Shown here piece by piece: positions 1-8,890 of a DNA stretch of 64,000 nt (positions within the stretch are counted from its first letter, which is position 1; each line of letters opens with the position of its first letter). Under the pieces are notes generated by a model. The model did no database searches, was not told the DNA's origin, and saw nothing but the letters and a program-made list of their open reading frames with translations. This DNA comes from CAXBGS01 sp963975425. GTDB lineage: Bacteria; Planctomycetota; Planctomycetia; Pirellulales; Pirellulaceae. Location: the NCBI GenBank assembly GCA_963975425.1, contig CAXBGS010000010.1, forward strand, positions 251,137 through 315,136, read 5' to 3'. A program made the position numbers and the translations under genes.

Positions 1-2687
1 TCGGCAAAGTGCAAACCGGTCGTCGGTTCATCGAGAACATACAGCGTTCGCCCGGTTTCGCGTTTACTTAGTTCGCGAGACAACTTGATGCGTTGTGCTT
101 CGCCGCCTGACAATGTGGGCGAGGGTTGCCCCAGTTTCAAATATTCCAGTCCGACATCGATGAGCGTCTGCAGCTTTTCGGCGATCTTTGGAACGTTTTC
201 GAACAGCTGATACGCTTCGGAGATGTCCATTTCCAAGACATCGGCAATCGACTTTCCTTTGAACTCGACCGACAAAGTCTCCCGGTTATAACGCTTGCCT
301 TGGCACACAGGACACTTGACCCAAATGTCGGCCAGGAAGTCCATTTCTAGCTTTGTCGCCCCGTTACCGTCGCACGCTTCGCATCGCCCGCCGTCAACGT
401 TGAAACTGAACCGACTTGCCGTGTATCCGCGCGTTTTGGCTTCGGTCAGTTTTGCATAAAGACTGCGAATTTCGTCAAACACCTTCACGTACGTGGCAGG
501 ATTGCTGCGGGGCGTTCGCCCGATGGGCGATTGATCGATCGCGATTGTCTTGTCCAGGTGCTCCAGTCCCTCGATCGAGTCGTGGTCACCAGGCTCGTCT
601 TCGGCGCCATTGAGTGCATTGCGCAGCACAGGCTGGACGATCCCACCGATCAACGAACTTTTGCCGCTGCCCGAAACACCGGTGACACACGTCACGGTGC
701 CCAGCGGAATCGAAACGTCGATGTTTTTTAAGTTATGAAAACGAGCGCCGCGGACTTTCAGCTGCTTCGTTTTGTCGATCGGCCTCAGCTCGTCGCGAAT
801 CGCAATGGTGCGCGTTCCCGCCAAAAATTGGCCAGTCACGCTCTGCTTGTTCTTGGCGACGGCCTGGACGTTCCCTTCGGCGATAATTCGGCCACCTTTG
901 ACGCCCGGGCCGGGACCGAAATCGATGATCCGGTCGGCCGCTCGCATCGTGTCTTCGTCATGCTCGACCACGATTAGCGTGTTGCCGGCATCCCGCAGCC
1001 GCAGCAGCGTCTGAATCAGCCGATCATTGTCGCGTGGGTGCAAACCGATCGAAGGTTCATCCAGGATGTACAACACGCCAACCAAGCCGCTGCCGATTTG
1101 CCCGGCCAAACGGATGCGCTGAGATTCGCCGCCCGAAAGTGTCGGCGCGGTGCGCCCCAACGTCAGGTAATTCAGTCCGACGCCCAGCAGGAAACCGACG
1201 CGAGTTCGAATCTCTTTGAGCGCCTCGGCCGCGATCGTCGCATCGGTCTTGTTCAACTCGACCGAAGAAAAGAAGTCCGCGAGACGATCGACCGACAAGT
1301 TTGTCAGTTCCGGAAGCGATAGCGACGGCTGTTCGGCGAACGTCTCGTTTCCAGTGGTGATTTTGACCGCGCACGCTTGAGGATTCAGCCGCTTGCCGTG
1401 GCAGTCGGGACAATCCATCGTGGACATGTACTTTTCGAACTGGCGCAACTGCATTTTGTTGCGAGTCGTCTTGTATCGATCCAGCAACTCGGGAATGAAT
1501 CCGTCAAAGCTGCCCGAGTACGTCTTGGCCCGGCGACCGCCGCGCCAGGTAAACTTCAACGCCTCGTCGGTTCCCCACAGCCACACCCGCCTCGCCTCAT
1601 CAGACAGCTCGCTCCATTTGCCCTCTAACATCGTGCCGGGTTCAAAATCAAAATGCTTGTCCATCGCCGCGGCCACACCTTTGTAGATGTGACGGCGATA
1701 GCGGCCCATGTCGCCCCACTTTCCAAGCAACGCGATCGCACCTTTGCGAATCGACAACTTTTCGTTGGGAATCAGCAATTCGGGTACGAACGTATACAAA
1801 CGCCCCAAGCCATCGCATGCTTCGCACATGCCCTGCGGACTATTAAAGCTAAACAGTTGCGGCGTCGGCGGTTTGAAACTCTCGCCACAGTTTCCGCAGG
1901 CATAGCGAGACGAAAAAAGAACGTCCTCTTTGACCGGTCCAGCGGAATCGTTGTGTTCGTCCTGCTCATCGACCAGCGAGACGATCACACTGCTGTCGCC
2001 CAGCTTTAAGGCATGAATGACCGCTTCGGAAATCCGCCCTCGATCACGATCGTCCGGACTGATGCGATCCACAACCACTTCGACATCATGCCGGCGCTGT
2101 CGATCGAGTGCCGGCGGATCGGAAAGCAGGATCGTCGTCCCGTCGACGCGGGCGCGACCGAATCCTTGTTTCCGCAAGTCCTCGAACAAGTCTTTGAACT
2201 CGCCCTTTTGTGACCGCACCAACGGCGCCATGATCCACAATGTTGCTTCCATGGGCAGTGACCCAATCCGCGACGTGATGGCATCCTGTGTTTGCGCAGT
2301 GATCTGGCTGCCGCAATGACAGCAGTGACCGGTCCCGACGCGCGCGTACAGAACTCGCAAAAAATCATAGATTTCGGTGATCGTGCCGACGGTGCTACGC
2401 GGGTTATTGCCGGTCGATTTTTGGCTAATCGAAATCGACGGACTCAGCCCGCTGACCAAATCCACATCGGGCTTGGGCATTTGCCCCATGAAATGCCGCG
2501 CGTAATTGCTCAGGCTTTCGACGTACCGACGCTGACCTTCCGCGTATAGCGTGTCAAACGCGAGCGAACTCTTTCCGCTGCCGCTAACCCCAGAGAAGCA
2601 AATCAATTCGCCCCGAGGGAGGGTTAAACCGACATCGCGAAGATTGTGCTCGCGAGCACCTTTGACCGTAATTTCCGTCGTCGTCAT
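1..2687 (-). CDS. uvrA: UvrA, excinuclease ABC subunit A (3' end outside window)
   Basis: DNA-damage recognition ATPase of nucleotide excision repair; it scans DNA as a dimer and loads UvrB. I translated the minus strand from the ATG at 2687, which opens MTTTEITVKGAREHNLRDVG and stays open for 895 codons to the window edge. Visible landmarks are a first Walker A (GVSGSGKSS, about residues 33-41), the ISQKSTGNNPRSTVGT segment, a first zinc-finger start (CHCCHCGS), a second Walker A (GVSGSGKSS, encoded near 650-690), the ABC signature LSGGEAQRIKL, and the second Walker B (VLDEPTTGLH) just before the edge. UvrA proteins are usually about 940-960 residues, so only roughly the last 50 are missing. 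No partner uvr gene is adjacent. Identification is secure. Confidence 0.97.
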   Translation of the reverse strand, partial: MTTTEITVKGAREHNLRDVGLTLPRGELICFSGVSGSGKSSLAFDTLYAEGQRRYVESLSNYARHFMGQMPKPDVDLVSGLSPSISISQKSTGNNPRSTVGTITEIYDFLRVLYARVGTGHCCHCGSQITAQTQDAITSRIGSLPMEATLWIMAPLVRSQKGEFKDLFEDLRKQGFGRARVDGTTILLSDPPALDRQRRHDVEVVVDRISPDDRDRGRISEAVIHALKLGDSSVIVSLVDEQDEHNDSAGPVKEDVLFSSRYACGNCGESFKPPTPQLFSFNSPQGMCEACDGLGRLYTFVPELLIPNEKLSIRKGAIALLGKWGDMGRYRRHIYKGVAAAMDKHFDFEPGTMLEGKWSELSDEARRVWLWGTDEALKFTWRGGRRAKTYSGSFDGFIPELLDRYKTTRNKMQLRQFEKYMSTMDCPDCHGKRLNPQACAVKITTGNETFAEQPSLSLPELTNLSVDRLADFFSSVELNKTDATIAAEALKEIRTRVGFLLGVGLNYLTLGRTAPTLSGGESQRIRLAGQIGSGLVGVLYILDEPSIGLHPRDNDRLIQTLLRLRDAGNTLIVVEHDEDTMRAADRIIDFGPGPGVKGGRIIAEGNVQAVAKNKQSVTGQFLAGTRTIAIRDELRPIDKTKQLKVRGARFHNLKNIDVSIPLGTVTCVTGVSGSGKSSLIGGIVQPVLRNALNGAEDEPGDHDSIEGLEHLDKTIAIDQSPIGRTPRSNPATYVKVFDEIRSLYAKLTEAKTRGYTASRFSFNVDGGRCEACDGNGATKLEMDFLADIWVKCPVCQGKRYNRETLSVEFKGKSIADVLEMDISEAYQLFENVPKIAEKLQTLIDVGLEYLKLGQPSPTLSGGEAQRIKLSRELSKRETGRTLYVLDEPTTGLHFA

Positions 2688-2913
2688 GCCCTGTTGCTGG
2701 CCTCATCCAGAAAAGCTCGACCCCATCCGTGTTCGTCACAATAGAGCCTATCGTGCTGACAAGTAAGTAGCGAGCGGGCGGGAAATCGATCGAAATGAGC
2801 CCCGGGAGCGAGAAATCCCCTGCGCGGTTTTGTTTGGACAACCGTCGAGCGATCGACGCGCCGTCGTTTGACCCAATCCCAGACCTGTCGACGGAAAAGC
2901 CTTCCTGGACGCG

Positions 2914-4191
2914 CTATGGTTTCAAACCATCCGCGGTGCCTGCGTCCAACCTGGAAATCCCAGAAGCGTGAATTCCAGAGGCGTGCATCCCAGACGCATG
3001 GTCTGCAGCCTTGTGAACACCCGATTTGTGAACATTGTCGAGTGCCCGCGCAGAATCCACATAGCGGCGAAACGCGCCTTCGACGTCACGACCGTCAAAT
3101 TTCGAACTCAGCTTTTTAAACTTAGCCTCCGTCGTGGCCAATAGATCGTCAGCATATTTCTGGCTTGCCGCCGCATCGCCATTGGACGTGCTCGTACGCC
3201 GATCCGCGAATCGCTTCACCAACATCGATTCCAGCTCGTCCGCCGCCGCATCGATTGATGCATCCAGCGAACGAAACTCACTCTTGTTCCTGACCGACAT
3301 GACGTCGGACCACACGCGATACCGCACCCGCTTCATCTGTTGGCATGTGCGTTCAGACTCCGATGCCGGCACGGGAATCGGACGCCACGCCCGCGACACA
3401 ATGTTTGCGAACTCCTTTTCCGCCTCCATGATGCCCGTCAGCACGTTTTGCAGCGAACTCCCCACCAGCGACCGGTTCATGATCAGTTTGCCGCATGATT
3501 CCCTAACACGCTCATTGAGCCGCGGAAGTTCGCCGTCGAGCATCTCACCCAACGACGAATAATCATCTTCGGCCTGTGGTCCGATCGCGATTGCGCGGAT
3601 AGCCAAATTGTCATAGGCATACAGATATGCTCGTAGATTTGCTAAGGCTTCATCCCGAGTCGCCAAGTCTTCAATCGAACCAACACGCTCTACCAAACGG
3701 TTGACCATCGCGCCATGATCGCCAAGGACGTCAATGGGCAATTCTTCCTTCGGCAAGACACGATCAACCCACTGGTTGCGAATGGTTTCACGCGCGGAAT
3801 AAACAGCCGACCCGACGCCCACCAAAACCGCCGCCAACAGACCGATCGCAACCATCCCCAGCAACGCATTCCGTCGTGCCCGGATGGATCGCAACAACGA
3901 CTTGAAGTAACGCTTCCTGGGTGGCAAGACACGTTCGTCATATTGCACCGGAGCCGGCAAGTCGTCGAATGCCGACCGCGTGCTGGACGCCGACGATGCG
4001 TTGCCAGCTTCGCCTGACGCACTCGCGGAACTAGCGACGGCGCGATGCGACGGCGATGATACTCGCCGCTCTTTTCTGGCGATTTCTTGGCCACAATGCG
4101 GGCACACGAATTTACCTGCAGCGGTTGCCTGACGAACGTCAAACCGCACCGCGCAGGTCGGACACTCAAGAGAGTCGATTAAATCATTCAT
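2914..4191 (-). CDS. Zinc-ribbon, single-pass membrane protein of unknown function
   Basis: The reading frame extends upstream to 4446, but I start it at the ATG at 4191 because the protein then begins directly with a zinc ribbon (MNDLIDSLECPTC...CPHCGQ, four cysteines within about 30 residues) and no longer overlaps the integrase gene. A Ser/Ala-rich linker follows, then a basic patch and one transmembrane helix (NALLGMVAIGLLAAVLVGVG), then a long helical domain with no family I recognise. MJ0042-type zinc ribbons followed by a membrane anchor are frequent in planctomycetes. The extreme C-terminus carries a short peptide repeat, HASG[M/I] three times, encoded by imperfect 15-bp tandem repeats. 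Function unknown; probably an inner-membrane protein with a cytoplasmic metal-binding head. Confidence 0.7.
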   Translation of the reverse strand: MNDLIDSLECPTCAVRFDVRQATAAGKFVCPHCGQEIARKERRVSSPSHRAVASSASASGEAGNASSASSTRSAFDDLPAPVQYDERVLPPRKRYFKSLLRSIRARRNALLGMVAIGLLAAVLVGVGSAVYSARETIRNQWVDRVLPKEELPIDVLGDHGAMVNRLVERVGSIEDLATRDEALANLRAYLYAYDNLAIRAIAIGPQAEDDYSSLGEMLDGELPRLNERVRESCGKLIMNRSLVGSSLQNVLTGIMEAEKEFANIVSRAWRPIPVPASESERTCQQMKRVRYRVWSDVMSVRNKSEFRSLDASIDAAADELESMLVKRFADRRTSTSNGDAAASQKYADDLLATTEAKFKKLSSKFDGRDVEGAFRRYVDSARALDNVHKSGVHKAADHASGMHASGIHASGISRLDAGTADGLKP

Positions 4192-4406
4192 GACACTGGG
4201 TCTTCGATGAATTGACAGAACGCGACCCATCTTAGCGTTCGAATTTTCGATCACTAGCGGCGTGAAGAAACGATGAATCTCGCACGAAAAACGTGTGACC
4301 ACGACTCGTGACAAAGCTGTTGATGCACCTTTCAAGCGGGAAGCAGTGCACGATGCTCGGTCGACCCAGCGCTGCCGGTTCGCACCGGTCACATCGAAAC
4401 AGCAAT

Positions 4407-6077
4407 CTATTTCGTGTCCTGCTTTAGCGGTCGATACCTTGCCCACCAGTCGGAAAACCCGATGGCGTGCAGCCAGCCTGCCTGTTGGACTGGTTCATCG
4501 TTCCCACAGACTTGCGATGCGGCATCGTCGGTATGAGTTAAGTTGCGGTCCGCAACTGTGGCACCTCGGTCACTCTCGCATTCATGGGCAACGTCTTTTC
4601 CTTGTTCACCCAGCAGCGTGTCCAGCGGGCTGATCACTTTGGTATCCCCTCGATTGAGAACGTGCGTATAGATCATCGTCGTGTTCAAGTCGCTGTGCCC
4701 CAACAGTTCCTGAATCGTTCGAATGTCCGTTCCGTCTTGCAGCAGGTGGGTCGCAAATGAATGACGAAACGTGTGCGAAGTGATGTGCTTATTGATGCCC
4801 GTCGCCAGCACCGCTCGGCGCAATTGGTCCGGAAACGTGTCTTGGTGGATGTGATGACGATGGCGGTTTCCGGTGCGTGGGTCACGAGAAAAACGTGACG
4901 AAGCAAACAGGAATTGCCACTTAAATTGACGATGAGCATCGGGATACTTTCGGTCCAGCGCATGCGGCAGCCACACCGACGCTTCGCCAGAGGCCAAATC
5001 ATGCTCGTGAACCATTTGCCGCGACTGGACCAGAGCTCGCAGCGGATCGACCAGATGTTTCGGCAGCGGAACCAGTCGACTCTTGTCACCCTTGGACCGG
5101 TGAACCTCGATGTACATCATGTCAAAGTCAACATCTTTGACCCGCAACCTCAGAGACTCGCTGATTCGCATACCACAGCCATACAACAGCTGACCGATCA
5201 ACGCATACACGCCGGTCAGCTGTCCTAGCACCAGTCGCACCTCGCGCTGGCTCATGACCGAAGGAATCCGCGGCCCTTTGGTTGACCGAATTGCGTTGAT
5301 CTTTCCGAAATCGCGTTTGAAAACGTGTTCGAATAAGAACAACAGCGCATAGAACGCTTGGTTCTGCGTCGAGGGCGCCACATCACCGTCGACGGCCAAG
5401 TCGGTCAGATGTGCCTCCACGTCGCGACCTCCGATTGACGCGAAATCGTCGAGACATTTCAGACCGCGAGCGGACATGAAGGCGCGAACCTTACCGACGT
5501 AAGCCTTTTCGGTGCGAAACGCCTTTCCCTGCAAACGCATCTGGCGGCGCAACAGTTGGATCACGTCGGGTTCGCGAGGATTGATCTTGCCGACCACATC
5601 TTCAATGGGAATCTCTTGTTCGGCAAGATTCTCAAGCGCCGCAATCTCTTGCAGCTTTGCTCGAATCGACTCCAGGCGTGGCTGAGACGTCTGCAAGACG
5701 CGGTCGCGATACACGATCAAGGCCTCCACCATCTTCAGCCGTTTCCACGCCGGCGTCTTGTCTCGCAACTTGGACTGCAAGAACGAAATAACATCGCGTT
5801 CACTGAATCGATAGGCCGCGGTGTCCGTCACGCGGTGATGTCGGGCGAGTGCGAAAAACCAGATCGTTGCCCAGGTGTCTGCCTGTTCTTGAGGCGACAG
5901 GCTGGAATCAACAACGATCGAGCTTAGTTTTGAGGCGCCGCTGCGGTTCCTTGGGCCGCGATTCGCCTCGCCGGGCGTCTGCTCCTTTCGCGATTTCCGA
6001 GTCTGGCCAGTGCTCCAATCACTTTGCGCCGTTTGGGTTGGCCGGTCTTTCGAACTTCGTTTTCTACTGCCTGTCAT
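4407..6077 (-). CDS. intI: Integron-type integrase (IntI family tyrosine recombinase)
   Basis: Tyrosine recombinase that would recombine attC cassettes into attI. The C-terminal half has all catalytic boxes: Arg in YGCGMRISESLRLRVKD (about residue 304), Lys in the following beta-hairpin (SKGDKSR), HTFRHSFATH (His435, Arg438), LLGHSD (His461) and TMIYTHVLNRG (Tyr470). The diagnostic IntI-specific insertion sits between boxes I and II: YPDAHRQFKWQFLFASSRFS then DPRTGNRHRHHIHQD. This insertion separates IntI from phage and XerC/D recombinases. At 556 aa the protein is far longer than the usual 320-340; about 170 N-terminal residues have no counterpart in typical IntI. I chose the ATG at 6077, preceded by GAGGAAA, over the GTG at 6095. 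I see no attC array or attI next to it; flanking genes look chromosomal. It may be a sedentary chromosomal intI or an orphan. Confidence 0.9.
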   Translation of the reverse strand: MTGSRKRSSKDRPTQTAQSDWSTGQTRKSRKEQTPGEANRGPRNRSGASKLSSIVVDSSLSPQEQADTWATIWFFALARHHRVTDTAAYRFSERDVISFLQSKLRDKTPAWKRLKMVEALIVYRDRVLQTSQPRLESIRAKLQEIAALENLAEQEIPIEDVVGKINPREPDVIQLLRRQMRLQGKAFRTEKAYVGKVRAFMSARGLKCLDDFASIGGRDVEAHLTDLAVDGDVAPSTQNQAFYALLFLFEHVFKRDFGKINAIRSTKGPRIPSVMSQREVRLVLGQLTGVYALIGQLLYGCGMRISESLRLRVKDVDFDMMYIEVHRSKGDKSRLVPLPKHLVDPLRALVQSRQMVHEHDLASGEASVWLPHALDRKYPDAHRQFKWQFLFASSRFSRDPRTGNRHRHHIHQDTFPDQLRRAVLATGINKHITSHTFRHSFATHLLQDGTDIRTIQELLGHSDLNTTMIYTHVLNRGDTKVISPLDTLLGEQGKDVAHECESDRGATVADRNLTHTDDAASQVCGNDEPVQQAGWLHAIGFSDWWARYRPLKQDTK

Positions 6078-6522
6078 GACGACGTTTCCTCGCACCGCTT
6101 TGGGATCGAGTCACCGTCTTGATGGGCACCGCCGGCTTTAAACAAGCGCCGCAGCGGCGGACGCACCACGGCGCGACAACGGCCGACAGCGCAGCGACGA
6201 CCGCGACACACCCGTCAAACGAATACGGTTTCGACTCAAAGCAGAAATTAGCGCAGTCACCAGAGAGATGACACGCGATCGGTAATATGAAACGGCCCTA
6301 TGTGACCGACCTTCACACGAAGGTTCACTCCCTTCTCACCCGATCATGGTTGAGGTACGCGTCCAACACGCGTGCAGTGAAACTAACAGTCCAACACGGA
6401 TTGTCAAGCAACAGGCGGAACATCTTTTGCTGGCACAAACGAGCGGCGCCACCGTGTGTGCCGACGTGGCTGTCGCATTTCGCATATCGTGGCACGACAA
6501 GAAAGTTGTGGGGACCCTTGAA

Positions 6523-7080
6523 GTGAAAACGTTGCAGATTTGCGTTTCTTTTGCCGTCCTCGCCCTGCCCTCTTTGCACATCAGCCCGCTGGCCTGCGCG
6601 ATTGATCCGAATTCCGGTCGTGCAAACGAGGCGGCAGAAACAGATCCGATCGGAAAACTTTTTTCCGGTCCGCCAAGGGAGAATGCGAGCGACGATCCAG
6701 CTGAACCAAGACCGCATCTGGACAGGCCTCCGACGGACGGATCGGCAGACGGCGGGTTCGTTGAACCGCGACCGGGCGACCGTCCTCCGCAACGCGGCGG
6801 ATGGTATCTAGGCGTCTACGGCCACTACTCGCCCACCGGGTTGCTGCTGACGCAGGTGTACCCCAACACGGCGGCCGCAAGAGCGGGACTGGAAGTCGGC
6901 GATCGCATCGTCGCGGTCAACGGACATCAGATCGGTGATGTGCTGAACCGTCGCATCGCAATCGATTCCGCCCTGCAGACGAGTCGCAGCGGACGCGTGC
7001 GACTTTTAGTGCAGGACCGCCGAACGCATCGCTTGGTCAACCTCGACGTGCAATTGACGAGGGGTCGACTGCACACATAG
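6523..7080 (+). CDS. Secreted PDZ-domain protein
   Basis: The protein carries one PDZ domain: the core GGWYLGVYGHYSPTGLLLTQV then YPNTAAARAGLEVGDRIVAVNGHQI is the canonical peptide-binding loop and helix. No protease domain is present, so it is likely a periplasmic or surface adaptor. The frame is open from 6346, but the first 59 residues look non-coding, and the GTG at 6523 gives a convincing signal peptide (KTLQICVSFAVLALPSLHIS, then ACA). A Pro/Asp/Arg-rich linker joins signal and PDZ. It faces the desaturase gene convergently; the strong hairpin at 7106-7134 lies between them. The start is uncertain; ATG 6346 is the alternative. Confidence 0.7.
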   Translation: MKTLQICVSFAVLALPSLHISPLACAIDPNSGRANEAAETDPIGKLFSGPPRENASDDPAEPRPHLDRPPTDGSADGGFVEPRPGDRPPQRGGWYLGVYGHYSPTGLLLTQVYPNTAAARAGLEVGDRIVAVNGHQIGDVLNRRIAIDSALQTSRSGRVRLLVQDRRTHRLVNLDVQLTRGRLHT

Positions 7081-7105
7081 CGTTCCAGCAGTCCAAACCC
7101 AAGAT

Positions 7106-7134
7106 AACGCTCTAGCCGGCTCGGTTAGAGCGTT
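7106..7134. terminator. Strong hairpin between convergent genes (bidirectional terminator candidate)
   Basis: A 13-bp stem with one G-T wobble closes a 3-nt loop; outer arms are AACGCTCTA and TAGAGCGTT. It sits 26 bp after the PDZ gene stop and about 50 bp beyond the desaturase stop. Position and symmetry fit a shared terminator, although neither side has a long T tract. Confidence 0.6.
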
Positions 7135-7185
7135 AATAACAGCGTTGACAACAGGATTGATAAAAACAAAGGCACGCTGGGCCGA

Positions 7186-8274
7186 TCAAGCAGCCCTGGC
7201 TTCGGCGTTGGGATCTACCTTGCCGTTCTTTTCTGCGACGGTGCGGTAGTCGACGACGTCCCAAACCAACCCACAAGCCCGCAACAATTTGATCGCTTGC
7301 CAAGTGATATCGAATTCCCACCACTTGTGACCATGCTTGGCCATTCGTGGGTAGGCGTGGTGATTGTTATGCCAGCCTTCACCGTACGCCAGAATCGCAA
7401 CCAACCAATTGTTGCGGCTGTCATCGGTGGTCTTGTAGTTCCGGTAACCCCACATGTGCGAAGCACTGTTGACCATCCATGTCGAGTGCAGAACGCCCAC
7501 GAGTCGGACGAACATTCCCCAAACCAGGAATGAAACAGCCATCGGTGTTCCGCCCATCCAGTATCCCAAACCGTACAGAGCAAACCCAACCATGATGTGC
7601 AGCGGCAAGAACATGACGTCAAGGAAACGCATGCCACGTTCCTTGTACAAATCGGGAACCCAGCGTTGCAGATAGGCCTTACGGTCACCGTTGTGTGTGT
7701 GATAGGCAAGCCAGAAAATGTGGCTCCAGATCCCGCCGTCGTTCGGCGAGTGCGGGTCGCCTTCGAGGTCACTGTGAGCATGGTGTTTGCGATGGTCGGC
7801 AACCCAATCCAGCGGTGAGCCTTCACCAGCAAGGACGCCAATGGTTGCGAAGAAGTACCGGACCCACGAATAGGTTTTCATGCCCGTGTGCGTCAGCAAA
7901 CGGTGATAGCCAAGGCAAATCCCCAGACTGCCGGTGATCCAGTGCAACACGATCGTCAGGACCAACGCTTGCCACGTGAACGTGAATGGCGCGGCAAGCA
8001 CGACCAAGTGTGCCAGCCCAAGCCAACCGACGGCCCACCAGGTGATATTGTCGGCCCGTTTTCGCTCGCTCGCCGTCGGATGAGCATGTTTACTGATCAC
8101 GGGGGTGACCGGGGCGTGATCCCGCAAATCTTGCGGATCTGCGGCGTTTAACGGTGCAACACCATCACTGGGTCGCTTTGGCTTTGGAGAATCCTTAACG
8201 TGATCTGGCGTGCTGCGAGTCCGCTCGGTGTGGGGGACCCGTGTTCGTGTGGGGGCTTCGGTGCCAGGCGCCAT
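7186..8274 (-). CDS. Acyl-CoA/acyl-lipid delta-9 type fatty acid desaturase
   Basis: Membrane di-iron enzyme that introduces a cis double bond into fatty acyl chains. All three histidine boxes are visible: HRLLTH (HX4H), HRKHH (HXXHH, in DWVADHRKHHAHSD) and HNNHH (in GEGWHNNHHAYPRMA). These lie between four hydrophobic spans, as expected for the stearoyl-CoA desaturase class. Length (362 aa from the ATG at 8274) is normal. The ATG at 8274 is preferred to the upstream in-frame ATG at 8391 because the extra 39 residues look like non-coding sequence; about 60 hydrophilic residues still precede the first membrane helix. No electron-transfer partner is adjacent. Confidence 0.92.
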   Translation of the reverse strand: MAPGTEAPTRTRVPHTERTRSTPDHVKDSPKPKRPSDGVAPLNAADPQDLRDHAPVTPVISKHAHPTASERKRADNITWWAVGWLGLAHLVVLAAPFTFTWQALVLTIVLHWITGSLGICLGYHRLLTHTGMKTYSWVRYFFATIGVLAGEGSPLDWVADHRKHHAHSDLEGDPHSPNDGGIWSHIFWLAYHTHNGDRKAYLQRWVPDLYKERGMRFLDVMFLPLHIMVGFALYGLGYWMGGTPMAVSFLVWGMFVRLVGVLHSTWMVNSASHMWGYRNYKTTDDSRNNWLVAILAYGEGWHNNHHAYPRMAKHGHKWWEFDITWQAIKLLRACGLVWDVVDYRTVAEKNGKVDPNAEARAA

Positions 8275-8463
8275 AATGACAATTCCATAATCAGGTGGGT
8301 TTCGGCGTAGTGAAGCCCGCGTCCGCGGCAGGCTTTCCTTCGCAAGGATTCTATCGAGATTTCCCCTGGCGTCTGTCACGACCAATAGCAAGCTGTGTAA
8401 CAGCGTTGTAAAAGTCCGAAAAAACGAGGTCGGACAACCGCGACAAGATGCTCAGACGCCGCG

Positions 8464-8802
8464 TTATTGCTGCGATTGGATCATTTGAGCCTTTGCCATG
8501 GCGTCTTCGGCCTTGGCAATGTACTGCTGATCTTGGGTGCCCGCCCAGGCTCGCTGGTAGGTCACGCTCATCGCAGTGAAATTGAACGGATCGGCTGGCT
8601 CCAGCTCACAAGCCTTTTCGCCATGCTGGATCGCAAGATCGTGCTGGCCTGTCTTTGTATAGACACGGGCTAATGCGAGGTGCGCCAGCACAAATGAGTC
8701 ATCTTCGCCGACAATTTCGGTCAGACCGGCGATCGCGTCTTCAAACTTCTCTTCGTCGATCAGTTTTTCAACGTCGTTGTATTTCGAATGAACGTCGGAC
8801 AT
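8464..8802 (-). CDS. Small TPR-repeat protein
   Basis: A 112-residue cytoplasmic protein built from helical hairpins. One clear TPR unit (VLAHLALARVYTKTGQHDLAIQHGEKACELEPADP) is preceded by a degenerate one (YNDVEKLIDEEKFEDAIAGLTEIVGEDDSF). TPRs mediate protein-protein contacts; the partner is unknown. It starts 88 bp after the ppdK stop on the same strand, so the two could be cotranscribed. No signal peptide. Confidence 0.85.
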   Translation of the reverse strand: MSDVHSKYNDVEKLIDEEKFEDAIAGLTEIVGEDDSFVLAHLALARVYTKTGQHDLAIQHGEKACELEPADPFNFTAMSVTYQRAWAGTQDQQYIAKAEDAMAKAQMIQSQQ

Positions 8803-8890
8803 GGGTTTGTTTTAGCGAAGGTGATTGGCAAGATTGCCGCGGGCCGAACATCATTTCGGCCCACGGCATGAGAGAGACTGACAGCGCGAA

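Noticed and set aside
6078..6522. attI/attC sites beside intI
   Set aside because: Two GTCCAAC strings fit a half-site, but no paired GTTRRRY with a foldable arm is present.
7106..7134. attC-like site
   Set aside because: Perfectly symmetric stem without the unpaired bases and GTTRRRY box of attC; a terminator explains it.
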